Source: Falciphora oryzae (lineage: Eukaryota; Ascomycota; Sordariomycetes; Magnaporthales; Magnaporthaceae). Taken from it: a stretch of DNA of 20,668 nucleotides. This document shows positions 16,314 through 20,668 of the stretch, piece after piece. The notes below the pieces were generated by a model. That model ran no database searches. It worked only from the letters and a program-made list of their open reading frames with translations, and was not told the origin of the DNA. Where the stretch lies: assembly GCA_000733355.1 (NCBI GenBank), contig JNVV01000049.1:215247-235914 (forward strand), written 5' to 3'. Within the stretch, counting starts at the first letter, position 1, and each line of letters starts with the position of its first letter. A program made the position numbers and the translations under genes.

Positions 16314-18172
16314 ATATAAAAGGAAAAGTGGCGACCGATCGCACTCCTTTCGTCTATATCCAAAGTTATGGAAGCGATTGTGGGAACACGGATCGCAACC
16401 GAGGCGGAAAAAAGAGGACTGTTGCCGGAAAGGCAAATGGGCAACAGAAAGAAACGCAGCACCGAGCTCGCCATTAGACAAGTGATAAACACCGTAATAA
16501 CGGCGTGGAACCACGGCGCTACAGCCTCGCTACTACAGCTCGACCTATCAGGAGCATTCGACAACGTCAACCACACTAAACTTCTCGATACCCTACGAAA
16601 ACAAAGATTCCCGCCAAAAACAGTTAGGTAAATCAAAAGCTGGCTAATAGGCAGGACGGCCCGGCTCCGGTTCGATGGAAACACGTTTACGCCCATACAA
16701 ATAACAGCAGGAGTACCATAAAGCTCACCACTTTCACCCATACTATTTATCCTATATATCGCGTCGCTTTACGACAAATTGGAAAAAATACCAGGGATAA
16801 CGGTGGTCGGTTTCGCCGACGACACCAACCCCTTAGCAATAAGGGGGACCACGGCGGAAACGGCCCGGCTGCTGGAACGGGCTTGGGACACATGCCAAAT
16901 ATGGGCAAAAAAAATAGGAATAACGTTTAACGCGGCTAAAATTAAGCTGCTCCATTTTACCAAAACCTTGGACCAAACCCGGGTCCGCACCGGAAATATA
17001 CAGGTGCAACTAACGCCAACGGCGAGATTTTTGAGAGTTTGGCTAAACCACAAGCTAAATTTTAACGCCCATACCAAGCAGGCAAAAGGTAAACAAAAAA
17101 GACAGTAGCTTGCGGTAACAAAACTTGCGGCGGCAACGTAGGAAAGCAGCCTCGCACGCGCGAGGCAGCTGTACGCGGTCGTATGCCGTAATGCATTGGC
17201 TTACGGAGCGACAACTTACCACCTACTAACGGAACCCCGAAGTTGGCCCCGGGGCGCAGCTAAGGAAATGGCGAAAAAACAAAAAGCATATTTTAAAATG
17301 GTGGCTGGAGCTTACAGAGCAACTTCGCTGGCACATTTCGAAACAGAAACCCACGTGCCGCCTTTGGACTTATATTTAAACGAAAAGGTTATAAATACGG
17401 AAAACAAATGGGAAAAAACCGGGATAACGTAGCGCATTAACGAAATAACAGCGAAAGTAGCGGACCGTTTCTAAAAACTCGGTTACAAAAAACGAAAAAA
17501 AAGGCCCCACCCCTAAAGCGGATAAGCGAAAAAAAAGTAGGCAATACGATAAGACCGGCCCGAAATAGCGCCAAAACCGAAACGAGCACCCGTCCCTTAC
17601 GGAAAGGATTGGAAATCCAAATACAAGCACGCAAAGCGCTGGAACCCCAACGTAACAATGGAATGAAAATTGAAAATGGCTAATACGACGGTAACAGCGA
17701 GGAGAGCGAACCGGTATAGGACCGCGTGCCTAGCGGATAACCCCCTATTTACGGAAAAAATGGTCAAATACCACGAAAGGATGCCAAAAGCATATAATTC
17801 GGTAGCAATCCAAGTTAAAACGGAAAAACTAGGGCTAAATTCGTTCCTATTTAGCAAAGCCGTACCCGACGCGGCGACGCTACTATGCGAATATGGCAGC
17901 GGATAAAAGGAAATAGCGTAGCACGTATTAACCTAATGCGCCTGATGGGATAAGCAGCGGGAAGGCACCGGGCTAACGCAAACAAATAGCTGGAAAGCGT
18001 ATTTCGAGCTGTAAGAAACAAGGGGCATACCGTTTAAAAAAATGGCACGTATAATGTTTCGCATAGGAAAACTATTAAATTTTAGGGCGGCTAAAAAGGC
18101 AAAAAGGGAACGCATAAGGAAAAAAAAGGAAAAGCAACGCTACCGAGCCGAAAACGAACTGAATTAAAAAAA
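16314..18172 (+). pseudogene. Tad-like non-LTR reverse transcriptase, RIP-degraded and 5'-truncated
   Basis: The plus frame starts KWRPIALLSSISKVMEAIV and runs through GLLPERQMGNRKKRSTELAI. Motif A is LQLDLSGAFDNVNH, motif B is GVP-stop-SSPLSPILFI (canonical GVPQGSPLSP, so Gln became TAA and Gly became Ser), and motif C is VVGFADDTN. Then come WAKKIGITFNAAK and ARARQLYAVVCRNALAYGA. The C-terminus has LGLNSFLFSKAVPDAATLLC, then EYG and a HVLT..C remnant of the Cys/His end. Codons where Trp is expected are now stops, for example AAAT-stop-ESSLAR for TWG. No endonuclease domain is seen upstream, where tandem repeats lie instead. This is a different lineage from the 11745-13371 element, judged by its C-terminus. 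Confidence 0.88.
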
Positions 18173-19440
18173 ACCATAAAAAAGCAAACGAAAGCATTAT
18201 ACCCGAAAAGCGAAAAGGAAAAAAAAATTACGCAAATACTAACGCTACGCAACCGAATCGCTATAGGGGGAAAACCGAGGAAACTACTAAAGGGGGTTAG
18301 TAAAAAAACGACGACGGAAGCTATCATCGTTTATATTCCGCTTTATTTCATTAAAAACGTTCTCCCGGCATTCCGATAATATTTTATCAAAAACGTCCTC
18401 GGTAACGTTTTACCGAAAGGAAATTTAAAAAATACCGTGGAGTTAGCGGATTAAAAGCGGATAGCAAAAACGAAAAAACAAACACCTACCCGTATTTTAG
18501 CCCGCTTAAAAGCCAGCTTTTCCATCCAAATGCGATTCTCCGTACTCCATTTAGTAACGATCCTTTCGGCCCAGCCCGACATGGCTTGGCCCGGGGGTAC
18601 TATATTACCGGAAAGGGAGCGAACCAAACCCGAACCACTAAAAGCAGCTATAGCAACGAAGGCATTCCTAAAATTGGCAGGGAACGAACGGCTAAACCCG
18701 GCGCCGGAAAAAATACCGGACCGCTTAAAAATGTCCTTCGAAATACGGCAATACCCGGTGATCGCATGCTCTAAACCGGTATAGCGAGCTTGGAATAAAA
18801 AAAATGTTAGGACAAAATAAACAACGGCCCGGAATAAAAACGGTACACACTTTGGCAGCAATATAAACATCCGCAAACGCAGCATCGCGGTCCGCACTAG
18901 TTTTAGGTAGGGACTGTATATAGCGATAATAGGTACGAAAAATAGCGGTAACCTAGTCCTTGGAACTAATAGGAGGCTACCGCGACGGGAACGAAACGTT
19001 AGCGACGAAATCGCGAGCGGATACCAAAAGGGAGCGACCAACCTAAACGCAAGCACCACGCGACTAAATGCAACCCATATAAATAAGGCCTTTAGTAACT
19101 GGAATCACCATATTAGCAAAACCGGAAACGGAGCGGAAAAAAGCAGGATAAAGAGCGCTATATACAGGCCTTGTAATAGCACCAGCGCACAACACCGGCA
19201 CCGTCGATACCGTTAGCGAAACGCTAAAAACAGCTAACGCACATTTTACACGAAGGACTGGGAAATTAGCGAAGCGGAATAGGAAGGATAGCGGGGCGGC
19301 AAACATACATTATATCGTCGTAGGAGACGCAGTTGTTAGGGACCTCGACCGCCGGCAAGTACTCCGATTGACTGTACAGGCGGTAGGGTTGGGAGGAAAA
19401 AAGGAAATTAGTTATAAAACCGGGAAAGGAACGGAACAAA
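18173..19440. other. Unassigned, strongly decayed region
   Basis: The plus strand is A-rich with Lys-coding runs. Two long open frames on the minus strand (18451-19059 and 19064-19306) are Phe-rich mirror images of these A runs and show no domain. A plus frame around 18530-18784 is also open and more protein-like (GGTILPERERTKPEPLK), but I cannot assign it. The 3' end of the reverse transcriptase element should lie in here; no simple tail was found. Confidence 0.35.
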
Positions 19441-19469
19441 GCCGCACCTACAGCTTTAATACGAAGGTC

Positions 19470-19690
19470 CTAAACGCCGTTGCCCGAGCCGCCGTCGCTC
19501 GAGCCGCTGCCGTCGTTTTCGTCCGCAAACGGAAGGCGACTGCGAGGACGATTACCACCGCCACCACCATTACCACCATTGCCACTAGCTACAGCGGCGG
19601 GAGCGGCGCGGCCACCGCCCGTGGCTCCGCTGCCGGGATTGCTACCGCGACCGCTACTACCACCACCGCGGGGAGATTTGGGAGCTTTAT
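19470..19690 (-). repeat. Gly/Ser-coding low-complexity tract
   Basis: ACC, GCC and GCT triplets dominate the plus strand; the minus strand reads as Gly/Ser/Asn-rich (GGGSSGRGSNPGSG, then GNGGNGGGGGN). Such tracts occur in disordered parts of fungal proteins and in some retroelement ORF1 proteins. Flanking minus frames soon meet stops, so no complete gene is called. Confidence 0.5.
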
Positions 19691-19699
19691 CCTTAGGAG

Positions 19700-20143
19700 C
19701 TATATTGCAAAAAAACAGGAAACGGAAGGGAAACGAGGCGCGAGCGAGCAGGAACCTAAATGCAGGCAGGAAAAAAAGGAAGCGCGGGCAAAAGGGCAGG
19801 ACCGGAAGTGGTGGTAAAAAAAGAGCGAGAGGGAGAGAAAAAGGAAGGAAAAAGGGCTTTTTGTAACTGGGAAAAGGAAGGCCGGTGGAAACCCGGATCC
19901 GGAAGGAAACAAAGGGAAGTTACCACCAAAAACCACAATGCACAATAACGCAGCAACAAAAAAAATCACCCAAATGACGCGATCTAAAAAAAGGGAGGCA
20001 ACCAATAAAAAAATTAAATGCAAGCCACAAAGGCGGACCCGAACCGTACGTGGAATAACGGCCCCGGAAACGGGCACCCACCAAAAGCTAAATCACCTAA
20101 AATTACAAAGCAAAACGCCGGACCCGGAGGGCCCGCCCGCGGC
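19700..20143. other. Lys/Arg-rich low-complexity region, no gene assigned
   Basis: The plus strand is purine-rich (AAA, GGA and GAG words) and would encode a basic, low-complexity peptide in several overlapping frames. Stops are regular and no motif is seen. Confidence 0.4.
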
Positions 20144-20389
20144 TGGGACCCGGAGTAAAGCCGGGCTAACTTACGCAAAGAAGCCACATTAAAACGCCAT
20201 AACACGAGTACTAATACAAACGTTTCGCTACGAGGGCGAAACCCGACATTAAGGCGCTGCCCCGGTTGGGACCCGGAGCGGAACCGGGCCAACTCACGCG
20301 GAAAAGCCACACCAGGACGCCACAACACGAATACCAACACAACCGTTTCGCCACGAAGGCGAAACCCGGCACCGAGGCGCTGCCCCGGC
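20144..20389. repeat. Tandem duplication, two 123-bp units
   Basis: Units 20144-20266 and 20267-20389 align without gaps. Of roughly two dozen differences, all but one are transitions. Many put T in unit 1 where unit 2 has C before A (for example CTAACTTACG against CCAACTCACG). Unit 2 contains a perfect stem GTTTCGCC/GGCGAAAC around ACGAA; in unit 1 one base of the stem has changed C to T. Confidence 0.9.
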
Positions 20390-20668
20390 GCAACACACCC
20401 TCATTCCCTTACGTACTTTCCTTTTATTCCACTAATCACAAAAACGCTTCCACGACGGAACCCTTACGAGCAATCGCATAAAAACAAGCAAACGGTACCA
20501 CTATTCAACACAGCAGGACCGTATACGAAAAGCAGACATGGTTTTTACTCCCAGGCTCCGGAGCGGGGGCGACACGCACCCGAGGACGAGTTCAAGGGTT
20601 TTTACATGTAAAATACTACATAGTAGAGGCACCGAGGTCTTTTACAGACATAATGGACGTATGAATAT
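20390..20668. other. Unassigned end of the window, with one palindrome
   Basis: No gene is recognised. The only clear structure is the 14-bp perfect palindrome TTTTACATGTAAAA at 20600-20613. Anything starting here is cut by the window edge. Confidence 0.4.

Noticed and set aside
18451..19306. Long minus-strand open frames rich in Phe and Leu, resembling a membrane protein
   Set aside because: They mirror A-rich, Lys-coding plus-strand sequence, have no domain motif or good start context, and Phe-rich runs come from TTT complementing AAA.

Overview
The window looks like repeat-rich, gene-poor nuclear DNA of a filamentous ascomycete (Pezizomycotina). Four things point there. The transposase is of the fungal Fot/pogo type. 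Two non-LTR retroelement relics are of fungal type, one of them Tad-like. Three degraded genes belong to families I know mainly from Pezizomycotina: an AAA ATPase N-terminal region (DUF7025-like), a STAND/NACHT-like protein with a DUF7708-like N-terminus, and an uncharacterised family. Finally, the decay is almost entirely C-to-T / G-to-A: CAG and CAA codons have become TAG and TAA, and TGG has become TAG or TAA. This is the mark of repeat-induced point mutation (RIP). No database could be searched, so family names rest on motif recognition.

Layout, left to right. 1-260: the 3' end of a non-LTR element ending in a (CT)n tail. 639-2429 (-): a Fot/pogo transposase with one nonsense codon and an odd cysteine-rich C-terminal tail. 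2460-3916: no convincing gene, one GC-rich low-complexity patch. 3917-4075 (+): a small proline-rich ORF. 4210-4548 (-): a fragment of an uncharacterised fungal protein family. 4741-5177: a perfect 200-bp inverted repeat around a 37-bp spacer, probably a fold-back MITE. 5242-5371: one end of a hAT-like element, abutting the broken AAA ATPase relic (5372-7824, -). 8102-8486: a diverged tandem duplication. 8925-11476 (+): the STAND-like relic, divergent from the ATPase relic. 11745-13371 (+): a 5'-truncated non-LTR element (RNase H, Cys/His C-terminus, 3' UTR) whose 3' end matches 1-260. 13967-14842 (-): the only convincing intact gene, a single-exon pseudokinase with a STE11/MAP3K-like fold and no catalytic motifs. 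15831-16025: a coding relic of unknown family. 16146-16292: three 49-bp tandem repeats. 16314-18172 (+): a Tad-like reverse transcriptase pseudogene. 18173-20668: mostly unassigned, with a glycine-rich low-complexity tract (opposite strand) and a 123-bp tandem duplication.

The genes do not form a working pathway. The window is mainly a graveyard of transposons and innate-immunity-type NTPase genes. Two islands escaped the decay: the pseudokinase gene, and the perfectly symmetrical palindrome, which must be young or actively homogenised because everything around it carries heavy transition mutations.
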